Source: Lacipirellula parvula (lineage in GTDB: Bacteria > Planctomycetota > Planctomycetia > Pirellulales > Lacipirellulaceae). From it: a stretch of 64,000 bases of DNA. The DNA lies in the NCBI RefSeq assembly GCF_009177095.1, contig NZ_AP021861.1, positions 5,190,501 to 5,254,500 of the forward strand, read 5' to 3'. Under the pieces are notes generated by a model. That model ran no database searches. It had not been told where the DNA came from and saw only the letters and a list, made by a program, of their open reading frames with translations. Each line of letters opens with the position of its first letter. Position 1 is the first letter of the stretch. Position numbers and translations under genes: made by a program. Positions 8,192 through 16,614 of this stretch are shown in pieces.

Positions 8192-9211
8192 CTACCGGGT
8201 TCTGCGAGCCAACATCAACAGCCCGCTCACCGCAACCAGCGCCAGCCCGCTAGGTTCGGGTACGTTCGTTGCGGCGGGCGGGCTTGAACCGTTGCCAAAG
8301 TTGGCTTTCCAAACAGTCAGTTCGCCGACATTCGGATCGCGTTGCCAGGCCAAAAAGTCGGCGCCGTCGACGTAGCGATCGCCGTTGAAGTCCCCCTCGA
8401 CGGCGGGCAAAAACGTCATCGGCGAGCCGGCGTCGACCCACGCGGTGTACCACGACGCAGCGACGGCTTCAGAAGCTTTCTGCAGCAACTCAAGCGTAAA
8501 CTCGCCTGTATCAGCCCACATGCCCGCATAATATTCCGTGGTCGGTCGTCCCTTATAGCGATCATCGGCCGCCAAAATATCCGCAACATACGGGTAATGC
8601 TCGTCGATGCCGTCGAAGACAAAGTCGAGCGGCGAGGTAAGGTACTCTGCATTCGCCGGCGAGTACGTCACTTGATCGAAGTGGCGTAAGATCATCTCGC
8701 CTTCGTAGCGAGCGTGGATGCCGAAATTGCCGGTGTATTGTCCGTCGTAATTCCGCGTCAGATGAAGCGGATTGTGCAAATCCTCAATGTAGTGCGCCTG
8801 CGCGGCTGCGGCATTCAGCAGTTCTTCCCAATCATCAATGTCGACGGCGGCGGCCATCGAGTCGGCGAGCGATTCGACTTGACCGGCGAAAGTCCAAGGC
8901 GCCGTTCCTTGCGATCGCACATACTGCTCGCCATGCAGGGCGACCAAATCGTCGTAATTGCGAGGGAAGGTTCCGGCTAAGAACGACGGATAGTTGTCGA
9001 TGTCGATGTAGTGCGAACCGGGCGGCTCAAGGCCAGCCTGGCTGCTCAAGTAGTCGCTATGCTCTTCGAAGAACCCGCGCAGCGGTTGAGGCAGATGGGA
9101 GATGGCCCCAGCTGTGATATGAGAATGAACTTGCCCCCACCAAGCGGCCGCTGGTTGCGAGCTGACTACCAAAATCGCAATCGCTGCGATACCACGTCGA
9201 CACTGCACCAT
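8192..9211 (-). CDS. Secreted P1-nuclease / zinc phospholipase C-like protein with dockerin-like motif and PEP-CTERM tail
   Basis: About 339 residues from the ATG at 9211. A signal peptide ends in AAA directly before WWGQVHSHITAGA, so the mature protein would start with Trp, as in S1/P1 nucleases and zinc phospholipase C, where the N-terminal Trp binds zinc. AHYIEDLHNPLH supplies the family's further metal ligands. After the catalytic domain comes a dockerin-like EF-hand motif DFNGDRYVDGADFLAWQR, then VPEP, a hydrophobic helix and an arginine-rich end (PEP-CTERM sorting signal). Likely role: cell-surface hydrolysis of nucleic acid or phosphoesters. In-frame upstream starts exist (e.g. 9271), but the signal peptide favours 9211. 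Confidence 0.8.
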   Translation of the reverse strand: MVQCRRGIAAIAILVVSSQPAAAWWGQVHSHITAGAISHLPQPLRGFFEEHSDYLSSQAGLEPPGSHYIDIDNYPSFLAGTFPRNYDDLVALHGEQYVRSQGTAPWTFAGQVESLADSMAAAVDIDDWEELLNAAAAQAHYIEDLHNPLHLTRNYDGQYTGNFGIHARYEGEMILRHFDQVTYSPANAEYLTSPLDFVFDGIDEHYPYVADILAADDRYKGRPTTEYYAGMWADTGEFTLELLQKASEAVAASWYTAWVDAGSPMTFLPAVEGDFNGDRYVDGADFLAWQRDPNVGELTVWKANFGNGSSPPAATNVPEPSGLALVAVSGLLMLARRTR

Positions 9212-9323
9212 GCTTAAATAGGACGATGCCCAAGCGTGTGCGCGGTTAGCGAGACGAGAGCTTCTTGGCATGCTGGACCTTCTGATCGACTGGGGCGGGC
9301 GTCGCAAACAGAAGATGATTGTA

Positions 9324-10010
9324 TCAGGTGCCGCGGACCGGGCCGAACCATTCCAATTGCCGCCGCGGACAGAGCTGCCAGCCCCGCTCGTGGCAGAGTT
9401 CCGCCAGCCACAGCGAACGCGACGCCATCTCCTCCATCGTCCGCCCCTGCGGCATCAGCAGCACGCGATCGGCCGTGACGCCCGGCAGTTCGGCGATCAT
9501 CGCATCGACTTCCGCGACGTCGTCGACGCGGTCGACGACGAACTTCAGCTGGTACTCGTACTCGGCCATCAGCCGCATGAGGACTTCGCGCTGGTAGCGC
9601 TGCCGTTCGTGCCGGCGGGCCCAATGGGCGTGGCGTTCGGGGTCGGGTCCGCTGGTCGAAAGCTTCGGCGAGATCGACATCAAATCGCAAGCGACGCCGA
9701 GGTAGAGCGTGCCGGCCGTCTCGATCGTGATGTGCCGCCCACGACGCCGCAGCTCGCGGCAGAGCGGAATCATCTCGGCGAACAACATCGGCTCGCCGCC
9801 GGTGATGACGACATGCTTAACGTCCCACTCCTCGACCTCGGCAATGATCTCGTCGACCGCGTAGTCCTGCCCCTCCGGCTGCCATGAGGCGTACGGTGTA
9901 TCGCAAAACCAGCAGCGCAGATTGCAGCCGCTGGCGCGAATAAAGACGCTCGGCATCCCGGTGAGGAGCCCTTCGCCCTGAATCGATTTGTAGAGTTCAG
10001 CGATTCTCAT
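9324..10010 (-). CDS. queE: 7-carboxy-7-deazaguanine synthase
   Basis: A radical SAM enzyme converting 6-carboxytetrahydropterin to 7-carboxy-7-deazaguanine in queuosine precursor synthesis. The 228-residue product opens MRIAELYKSIQGEG, and its 4Fe-4S cysteines are C29, C33 and C36 in CNLRCWFC. VVITGGEPM is the SAM-binding GGE motif. It follows queC on the same strand after a 73-base gap that holds a fragment of a dispersed repeat, so the two are probably co-transcribed. Confidence 0.95.
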   Translation of the reverse strand: MRIAELYKSIQGEGLLTGMPSVFIRASGCNLRCWFCDTPYASWQPEGQDYAVDEIIAEVEEWDVKHVVITGGEPMLFAEMIPLCRELRRRGRHITIETAGTLYLGVACDLMSISPKLSTSGPDPERHAHWARRHERQRYQREVLMRLMAEYEYQLKFVVDRVDDVAEVDAMIAELPGVTADRVLLMPQGRTMEEMASRSLWLAELCHERGWQLCPRRQLEWFGPVRGT

Positions 10011-10083
10011 TCAACGCAGAGGGGACTCACCACGACGGCACGAAGGACACGACGAAGGCAGCACGAAGGAATGTCGTTAGCAG

Positions 10084-10776
10084 CTAGGATGCCTGATACT
10101 TGATAGGGTCGCTCAGCCCTGCTTCGGCAAAACCTTTAATTCGCAGCTGGCAAGCATCGCAGCGGCCGCAGCTCACGCCCTTGGCATCCGGCGAGTAGCA
10201 GGTGTGCGTGAGGGCGTAATCAACTCCCAATTGTAATCCGCGGCGAATGATTTCCGCCTTAGTGAGCTGAATCAAGGGCGTGTGGATGTGAAACTTCAGT
10301 GTCCCTTCGACGCCCGCTTTGGTCGCCAGGTTCGCCACCTGCTCGAACGCGGCGACGAACTCGGGCCGGCAATCAGGGTAACCGCTGTAATCGACCGCGT
10401 TGACGCCGATGAAAATGTCGGCGGCGCCGATCACTTCGGCGTAACCGAGAGCGAGCGACAGCATCACCGTGTTGCGGGCCGGGACGTAGGTGATCGGAAT
10501 GCCAGCGGACATTTCGTCGGCCGGGCGATCCTTCGGCACGTCGATGTCCGCAGTCAGCGCGCTTCCGCCGAAGCCGGCCAAATCGATCGCGACGATGCGA
10601 TGCTCCGCAGCTCCCAGCGCAGCCGCGACGCGGGCCGCCGACTCGAGTTCAAAGCGATGCCGCTGGCCGTAATCGACGCTGAGGGCGTGAATGGCGAACC
10701 CTTCGGCGCGGGCGACGGCGGCGGTGGTGGCGGAATCGAGACCGCCTGAAAGCAGGACGACGGCAGATTTGGACAT
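10084..10776 (-). CDS. queC: 7-cyano-7-deazaguanine synthase
   Basis: An ATP-dependent enzyme converting 7-carboxy-7-deazaguanine to preQ0. The 230-residue product has the PP-loop SGGLDSATT near the N-terminus and a C-terminal zinc site formed by the cysteines of [18 protein letters not shown]. It is the first gene of the minus-strand queC-queE pair and faces away from queF, which starts about 220 bases away on the other strand. I looked for a preQ1 riboswitch before it and saw none. Confidence 0.96.
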   Translation of the reverse strand: MSKSAVVLLSGGLDSATTAAVARAEGFAIHALSVDYGQRHRFELESAARVAAALGAAEHRIVAIDLAGFGGSALTADIDVPKDRPADEMSAGIPITYVPARNTVMLSLALGYAEVIGAADIFIGVNAVDYSGYPDCRPEFVAAFEQVANLATKAGVEGTLKFHIHTPLIQLTKAEIIRRGLQLGVDYALTHTCYSPDAKGVSCGRCDACQLRIKGFAEAGLSDPIKYQAS

Positions 10777-10796
10777 GGCAGGAATTTGTTGAATTT

Positions 10797-10890
10797 CAGT
10801 CAGTTGTCCGTCGTCAGTGGTCAGTTGCTGCTGTCGCTACAGCAGACGTCCCCGTTTTCGCAACTGACCACGGACTACTGACAACTGACG
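10797..10890. repeat. Palindromic repeat between queC and queF
   Basis: Left arm CAGTTGTCCGTCGTCAGTGG and right arm CACGGACTACTGACAACTG are imperfect reverse complements around a central GGTCAGTTGC/GCAACTGACC pair. It fills most of the divergent queC/queF spacer. Confidence 0.7.
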
Positions 10891-10997
10891 AATTAGATTT
10901 AGACGCCCATCGTCAAAAACGAGCCCCAAACCGTACCACTTTCCGCCGCCGTTCCATCATGCCACAATGGCCGTTTCGTCGAAAGGAGCCGCCAGGC

Positions 10998-11354
10998 ATG
11001 CCAGATTCCCGCAGTTTGCTAGAAGTTTTTGACAACCAGTACCCGCAGCGCGACTACAAAATCGAGATCGTCGCCCCGGAATTCACGTCGGTTTGCCCAA
11101 AAACGGGCCAGCCCGACTACGGGACGATCACGATCATTTACACGCCTGATAAGAAGTGCGTCGAGCTGAAAAGCCTGAAGATGTACCTGCAAAGCTATCG
11201 CAATGCGGGCATTTTCTACGAGAACGTCACCAACGCGATGATGGATGATTTCACCGCGGTGCTGCAGCCGCGCTGGATGAAAATCGAAGCGGCGTTCACG
11301 CCCCGCGGCGGGATTTCGTCGAAGATCATCGTGCAGCACGCCTCGGCGGTTTAA
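10998..11354 (+). CDS. queF: NADPH-dependent preQ0 reductase (7-cyano-7-deazaguanine reductase)
   Basis: Reduces the nitrile of preQ0 to preQ1, the base then inserted into tRNA. The 118-residue length fits the short, unimodular QueF type. The catalytic cysteine is C33 in [12 protein letters not shown] with D40 after it, and FYENVTNA holds the substrate-binding glutamate. AAAGGAG ending at 10988, nine bases upstream, fixes the start at 10998. It is transcribed divergently from queC-queE; queD and tgt are not in the window. Confidence 0.95.
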   Translation: MPDSRSLLEVFDNQYPQRDYKIEIVAPEFTSVCPKTGQPDYGTITIIYTPDKKCVELKSLKMYLQSYRNAGIFYENVTNAMMDDFTAVLQPRWMKIEAAFTPRGGISSKIIVQHASAV

Positions 11355-11365
11355 ACATTTCGATT

Positions 11366-11537
11366 TGAACCGCCAAGGACGCCAAGTGCGCCAAGGAAAT
11401 ACCGGTCAAACAAATCACTTAACCACAACGGCACGACGGATACGACGAAGAGGAGCAAATAATTCCTACGTTGTGCTCGCCGTGTCGTCGTGGTGAAACT
11501 TTTTCCCTTGGCGCTCTTGGCGTCCTTGGCGGTTCAG
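11366..11537. repeat. Repeat family B, full palindromic copy
   Basis: Outer arms AACCGCCAAGGACGCCAAG and CTTGGCGTCCTTGGCGGTT are reverse complements about 170 bases apart. Inner arms ACCACAACGGCACGACGG and CGTGTCGTCGTGGT also pair. It fills the whole space between queF and the next gene and could form a long hairpin. Confidence 0.8.
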
Positions 11538-11565
11538 TCCTAATAAACGAAAAAGAGAGAAGACG

Positions 11566-12576
11566 ATGTCTACGAAGCCCCGCGTGATTCTCTCTGGGTT
11601 CGCCGACGAGGCCGCCAACAACAAGACGGCGGTCGAGCAGTTCGCGGCCTTCGCAGCGCTCGGCCTGCAGTACTACAGCCTGCGGTTCATCGACGTCGGC
11701 AATGGCATCAAAAATGTCATGGAGCTGACCAAGGCGGAGGTCACGAAGCTCCGCCACACCGAGGACGAGTACGGCATGAACGTCGCCTCGATCGGCTCGC
11801 CGATCGGGAAGGTGAAGCTGCTCGACCAGGAAGACGGCACGAAGAATCGCTTCGTCCCGTTCAAGAAGTATCTCGACGACGTGAAGAAGGCGTGCGAGCT
11901 CGCTCACGCCTTCGAGACGAAGCTGATCCGCGGCTTCTCGTTCTACCATCCCAAGGGCGCTGATCCGTGGGAATTTGTGCCGCAAGCGGCGGAGCAGCTC
12001 GCGCAAATCGCTGAAACCTGCCATCGCAGCGACCTCACGTTCGGGCTCGAAGTCGAAGCGAATCTTGTCGGTCAGAACGGCCAACTCGTCGCCGAACTTC
12101 ACCGCCGCGTGAACCATCCGGCATTGGTAACGATCTTCGACGGCGCCAACATCGTCTGCCAAGGCTACGACACGATGGCGACCTTCGAGCAGTACCAGGT
12201 GATGAAGCCGAGCATCGGCTGGATGCACATCAAGGATTATCTCGATCCGCGCGTCGACAAGCCGATCGGCCACGTCGAGGAAGACGCCCTCAGCCATTTC
12301 GTGCCATGCGATCAAGGCGACTCGGGGCATGTGCAGATTCTTACTGATTTCGCCCGTGAGATTCCTACCCTTGAGAAAATGCTCACCAAACGCGGCATTC
12401 CGGGCGTGATTCTCGATCTCGAGCCGCACCTCAAGGGCGGCGGTCAGTACGGCGGTTTCAGCGGCCCCGACGGGATGGCGATCGCGCTGAAGGCCCTGCA
12501 GCGGGTGCTCGACTTCGTCGGCATCGACTACCACCTGCGTGACTTCGACGACATCAAAGCGGCTCGCGGGTTCTAG
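11566..12576 (+). CDS. Sugar phosphate isomerase/epimerase-like TIM-barrel protein
   Basis: A 336-residue protein of the xylose isomerase-like TIM-barrel superfamily. Supporting landmarks are LGLQYYSLRF (strand 1-2 region), GLEVEANLVGQ with acidic residues in the barrel, TIFDGANIVCQG, WMHIKDYLDP with the usual metal-ligand His and Asp region, and VILDLEPHLKGGG near the end. It has no export signal, so it is probably cytoplasmic. The substrate cannot be told from sequence; such proteins are often linked to inositol or rare-sugar breakdown. GAGAGAAG upstream supports the start. Its stop overlaps the stop of the convergent FHA-protein gene. Confidence 0.8.
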   Translation: MSTKPRVILSGFADEAANNKTAVEQFAAFAALGLQYYSLRFIDVGNGIKNVMELTKAEVTKLRHTEDEYGMNVASIGSPIGKVKLLDQEDGTKNRFVPFKKYLDDVKKACELAHAFETKLIRGFSFYHPKGADPWEFVPQAAEQLAQIAETCHRSDLTFGLEVEANLVGQNGQLVAELHRRVNHPALVTIFDGANIVCQGYDTMATFEQYQVMKPSIGWMHIKDYLDPRVDKPIGHVEEDALSHFVPCDQGDSGHVQILTDFAREIPTLEKMLTKRGIPGVILDLEPHLKGGGQYGGFSGPDGMAIALKALQRVLDFVGIDYHLRDFDDIKAARGF

Positions 12577-15359
12577 ACGCCGTGCTCGCGTTCGTCTTCG
12601 GTGAACGACGCCGGCAGTGCGTCCACGAAGTGATCGCCGTCGGCGCGGCCGCGGACGGCCAGTGCTGCAGCGCCAAAACCAATGATCGCCACGGCGATGC
12701 CAGCAAGGAATTGCCAATTCAGAAGCGTCGGCGCGCTCGACATCAGGAAGCCTGACGCCCCGAACGCCGCGATCGCGATCACGACCTTGCCAGCAGCCGA
12801 TTCCATCTTCCGCTTGTTGCGATGCGTCGCGATGGCGGAACGGGCCGACGAGTTGGCAATCTCTCGCAACGCGGCGAGGTCGGTTGAGATCGGCGCCCGG
12901 CGGCCTTGCTTCATCGACTCGATTTCGAACGGCACGCTCGGATCGTACGAGGGAGTTTCTTCAACGACGGGCAACTCCACGGCCGGTTGCAACGGGGCCG
13001 GCTCGACCATCGAACTCGCCGAGACGCCCCGCATACGGGCCATCATGTTCGCCATGTACGCTTCGAGCGCTTCGTCCGAATCGTCGGCGTGAGCCGTCCG
13101 TTCGGCCGCCTTCGCCGGCGACAGAAACTCGTCGTCAAGCATCGGACGTGCAGCGCCGAGAGGCGATTGCAGCGTCGCCCCGCTCGGCTCGCCTGGTTCG
13201 TCGTCGAGCAAATGGCGGTACTTGTCGATGAACGACGAAGTCGCCGTCTCCGACTCGACGGGAACAGTCTTCAGTTCTTGCGGCGGCGCGAATGCGGCGG
13301 ACTCGTGCGACTCATGCTCGACGGGCGCCGGCGTGGGCGTCGGCTCCGCCACGAGCGGGAACGGCGATAGCGGCGCGAAATCGGTCGGCGTCGGTTCAAT
13401 CTCGGCGTGAGCGTCGTCAACAGGCTCGGCCTCCAGCGCTACCGGAAGCGGCCAGCCGTGATGCTCTTCTGGCTCAGCGGCGGTTTCTACGTGGTCCGCG
13501 ACTGGCTCGACGGCGGCGAACGCATGGTCGTCGCTGAACGACGCCGACGCGTCGGCTTCCTGCGGAGTTGGTTCGTCCGCGTGCACAGGCTCAACGAGGG
13601 CGAAGTGGTCGGCAGCTTCGGCGACTTCTGGAGCTTCGGCAACAACTTCCGGCGCTTCCGCGACTTCGGCGTGCTGCTCCGCAACGTCGCCTGCTTCCTC
13701 CTGCGCCGGCGGCTGGCTCGTGTGCGCCAAGTACATTTCGGCGAGGCGGTGGAGTTCTCCCTCCGAGTCGGCAAGCTTACCGTGCAGGTCCGAACGTTCG
13801 GCGTGGAGGCCGGCGACTTCATCGCGAAGATTGCCGATCGTCGCCTCGCACTCGGCGAGTTCGCTCGCAGCGTGCTGAAGCGATTCGCACTGCTGGCGCG
13901 TGCCGGCGAAGTCGGCCTCGACTTCCTGCTGGCGAGCAAGTTGGCGATCGAGCTGGGTGCGAACCGCGTCGAGCTCCGTACGGACGGCGCCCAGTTCGCG
14001 AGCCAGCAGCGTCGCTTGTTCGATTTGTACGTTGAGGCTTTGTTCAAGTTCGCTGGCGCGATGCGCCTCGGCTAGTTGAGCGTCTGCAGCGGCTTTGTCG
14101 GCAGCCTGCACGTCGAGCGCGGCGCTCAATTCGTCGCAACGAGCGGCCTGCTCGGCCAATTCGATCTGCGATTCTTGCAGCTGCGAGCGGAGCGATTCGA
14201 CTTCGTTGACTAGCGGCGCCAAGCGTTCGGCGGCTTGCCGGTCGCGTTCAATGATTTCGAGGTGCAGCTTCTCGTGATTCGCTGCGTGCGAGTCGTAAGC
14301 AGCGCGTGCCAAGTCGAGTTCGACTTCCATCGCCGATAGATCGTCGTTCATCGCGTCGGCGCGGAATCTCGCGTCGCGCGCCGCGGCGATCAGCGTCCGA
14401 GCACGTCGCCGAGCGGCGTCGCTCGATTGCCACAGCTGGAGGATCAGTTCGTCGGCGAATTGTTGGCTTGTGGTGCAGTTCAGCTTGCCGGCTGCGTCTG
14501 CCTCAGGCTTAGCTTCCTCAGCGACCGTCGCCGCTGCGGAAGCAACCGCAACTAAGTGCGGCAGAGCGGGCGTCACGGCCGCTGGAGACGCTTGCGGCGC
14601 CGACGCCGCCGAGCACGCGGGAGCAACCGGAGCAATCAGCGTCGGGGACGAAACAACCGGGACGGTGATCGCCTTCGGTAGCGCGGACGGCTGAACAGCC
14701 GCGGGCGCTTCGACGAATGGCTCAACCGCGACGGGTTGGGGAGCGAGCGGTTCAACCGTAGAAATCTTGGCCTCGACCGGTTCCACTGCAGGCAGCGCGA
14801 CGACGGGCGTCGGGACTGGCAGTAGCTTCACGACGGTCGGCTTCGGTGCTTCCGCCGCAGGAGCGGGTTGCGGTGCGGAAGCCGCGATCACGGACTCCGG
14901 CGGCTTCGCCTCAACCGCTTCAGCCTTTGGCGGTTCAACCGCTGGTGGCAACGGAGCAGGTGGAGCGACAGTGACCGGCGACAACGTCTGCGGCGTGTTC
15001 GCAACTGCCGCCAGCGGATCGGCGACGGCGAACTCCAACTCACAGCAACCGATGCTAAGTTTGTCGCCCACGCCGACAATCGACTTGGTAAAGTCGCGGC
15101 GATTCAGCTGCACGCCCGCGCCCCAACGGGTCGCCTCGGCGCGATGGGCGTCGCGCGTGATAACGCACTGCAGCGGCCGGCATTCGCTCGCCGGCAACAC
15201 GATCGTGCATTGCGGGCTCGAGCCGATCGTCGTCTTGCCGTCAATCAGCGGCACGGTGCGCGCAGCGTCGGAGTCAGACTGGCGAATGCGCAGCGAATCG
15301 GGCTTCCGCAACGGCGTCGTAGCGGTCGTCGAATTCTCAGGCTTCGTCAGGAGCGACAT
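12573..15359 (-). CDS. Large FHA-domain, coiled-coil membrane protein
   Basis: 928 residues. An FHA-like domain spans about 23-112 (IDGKTTIGSSPQCTIVLPAS, then the LQCVITRD strand); FHA domains bind phosphothreonine peptides. A long Ala/Pro/Val-rich linker follows (about 120-290), then heptad-rich coiled coil around 300-570, a second acidic low-complexity part, and two hydrophobic helices near 860-910 that would anchor the C-terminus in a membrane. The architecture suggests a scaffold linking a membrane to a phosphorylated partner, perhaps in signalling or cell organisation. No kinase or phosphatase gene is next to it, and the function is unknown. Confidence 0.75.
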   Translation of the reverse strand: MSLLTKPENSTTATTPLRKPDSLRIRQSDSDAARTVPLIDGKTTIGSSPQCTIVLPASECRPLQCVITRDAHRAEATRWGAGVQLNRRDFTKSIVGVGDKLSIGCCELEFAVADPLAAVANTPQTLSPVTVAPPAPLPPAVEPPKAEAVEAKPPESVIAASAPQPAPAAEAPKPTVVKLLPVPTPVVALPAVEPVEAKISTVEPLAPQPVAVEPFVEAPAAVQPSALPKAITVPVVSSPTLIAPVAPACSAASAPQASPAAVTPALPHLVAVASAAATVAEEAKPEADAAGKLNCTTSQQFADELILQLWQSSDAARRRARTLIAAARDARFRADAMNDDLSAMEVELDLARAAYDSHAANHEKLHLEIIERDRQAAERLAPLVNEVESLRSQLQESQIELAEQAARCDELSAALDVQAADKAAADAQLAEAHRASELEQSLNVQIEQATLLARELGAVRTELDAVRTQLDRQLARQQEVEADFAGTRQQCESLQHAASELAECEATIGNLRDEVAGLHAERSDLHGKLADSEGELHRLAEMYLAHTSQPPAQEEAGDVAEQHAEVAEAPEVVAEAPEVAEAADHFALVEPVHADEPTPQEADASASFSDDHAFAAVEPVADHVETAAEPEEHHGWPLPVALEAEPVDDAHAEIEPTPTDFAPLSPFPLVAEPTPTPAPVEHESHESAAFAPPQELKTVPVESETATSSFIDKYRHLLDDEPGEPSGATLQSPLGAARPMLDDEFLSPAKAAERTAHADDSDEALEAYMANMMARMRGVSASSMVEPAPLQPAVELPVVEETPSYDPSVPFEIESMKQGRRAPISTDLAALREIANSSARSAIATHRNKRKMESAAGKVVIAIAAFGASGFLMSSAPTLLNWQFLAGIAVAIIGFGAAALAVRGRADGDHFVDALPASFTEDEREHGV

Positions 15360-16064
15360 CAGAGTGCAGCAGTCATGGGGACGTTTGATTTATCACGCGC
15401 TCATGCACGCCAATAAGCGGAGTGCGAGCGCAAGCCCGGCGGGTCCGCTCAGCGCGGGGCGCCGACGAGTCAGAAAAGATTAGTTCAGGAATTAAGGGTT
15501 CGATTGGCGGTTGGGGAGTGAAATCGCCAACAGCCGGCGAGATTCCGCTGGCGCCAGGGTCCGTATAACCGAGCCGACAGTTAAAACCGCGAAATTCGCT
15601 CACGTCCGCTGCGGATCGCAGCCGATGAAACGAGGCGAAGAAGCCCGAACCACGGCGTCCGGAATGCCCTCATAAGGCGTACATCTTGACGCTGCGCGGA
15701 ATGTCCAGCTCGGTGGTTCGGGCGACCGCAATCGCTGGCGGCTAGGTAGAGCCGTACGAATTTAGCCGGAAAATAAGCAAAGTTTCCCCAGAATTGGGGG
15801 TTGCATCGGAGGAACTCGATTCTCAACAGGAGCTGCGACCCTTTTGCGTCGAGGTGCGTACTATAGTTACGGTGCTGGCGGGGCCTCCCCCCATTCGGGC
15901 GGTAAACCTGCTGGCGTCGCGGCGAATCGGAACAGTCGCCGCGATCAAACTGATTGAACGAAGAGGCACTCGAACGAGGCGGAAGACGATGCGATTGGCA
16001 GTCGGAGACGTACTGCCCTGCGAATGAATCAAGCGTCGCACCGCTACCAAGAAGGTACACCACC
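15360..16064. other. Long spacer with an inverted repeat, no gene seen
   Basis: About 700 bases between a minus-strand and a plus-strand gene, so both promoters should be here. No convincing coding frame was found. GCCCGAACCAC at 15643-15653 pairs perfectly with GTGGTTCGGGC at 15713-15723 around a 59-base interior containing GTCCGGAATG and CGGAATGTCC. A second small hairpin CCCC..GGGG lies near 15787-15800. It might be a structured leader RNA or a repeat relic. Confidence 0.4.
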
Positions 16065-16505
16065 ATGGCTCGCAACGACTCCATCCAAAAAATGCGCGAA
16101 GTGCTCGTCAAGCGCCGCGACGCCCTCCGGCGTGCGCTGGCCGGTGACTTGAGCTTGCTCAAGTCGCTTAGCGAGCAGACGGGCGGCGACGTCGTCGACG
16201 CTGCCCTCGACGCCGCGCAGGATGAAATCAGCTCGAAGCTGGCCGAGGTGGAAAGCCGCGAACTCGGCAGCATCGAAGTCGCACTCGAGCGGATGCGTGC
16301 CGGCAACTACGGCGTCTGCGAAATCTGCAACTGCAAGATTCCGCTGGCTCGCCTGAACGCCCTCCCCTACGCCACCAGTTGCATCGAATGCCAGCGGGCG
16401 ATGGAATCCTCGGGCGGCGGCAGCGGCTACGCTGGCGACTGGAGCCGCGTCCTCGACGGCGGCGCCGACGTCGACGTATCGTTCAGCGACCTCGAAGCCG
16501 GCTGA
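16065..16505 (+). CDS. DksA/TraR-type zinc-finger protein
   Basis: A 146-residue cytoplasmic protein with an N-terminal helical hairpin (about residues 1-85), then a C4 zinc finger CEICNCKIPLARLNALPY followed by SCIECQ, as in the DksA/TraR family. Members bind RNA polymerase through its secondary channel and tune transcription in stress. The acidic tip residues that act in DksA are not clearly identifiable, so the regulatory role is inferred from the fold. A Gly/Ser-rich and acidic tail extends past the finger. GAAGG nine bases upstream supports the start. Confidence 0.85.
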   Translation: MARNDSIQKMREVLVKRRDALRRALAGDLSLLKSLSEQTGGDVVDAALDAAQDEISSKLAEVESRELGSIEVALERMRAGNYGVCEICNCKIPLARLNALPYATSCIECQRAMESSGGGSGYAGDWSRVLDGGADVDVSFSDLEAG

Positions 16506-16614
16506 AAATCGCTGCCAGCGTTTCCCGGCATGCCTCCGGGGGGTTACAATCGACGCAGAAAACGCGTCGGTTGGAGTCGACGCGCGAGCTTGTTCTCGAT
16601 GGAGTCGTCGGCTG

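Noticed and set aside
10777-10997. Possible preQ1 riboswitch between queC and queF
   Set aside because: The sequence is occupied by an imperfect palindromic repeat. No preQ1-type loop and A-rich tail could be seen.
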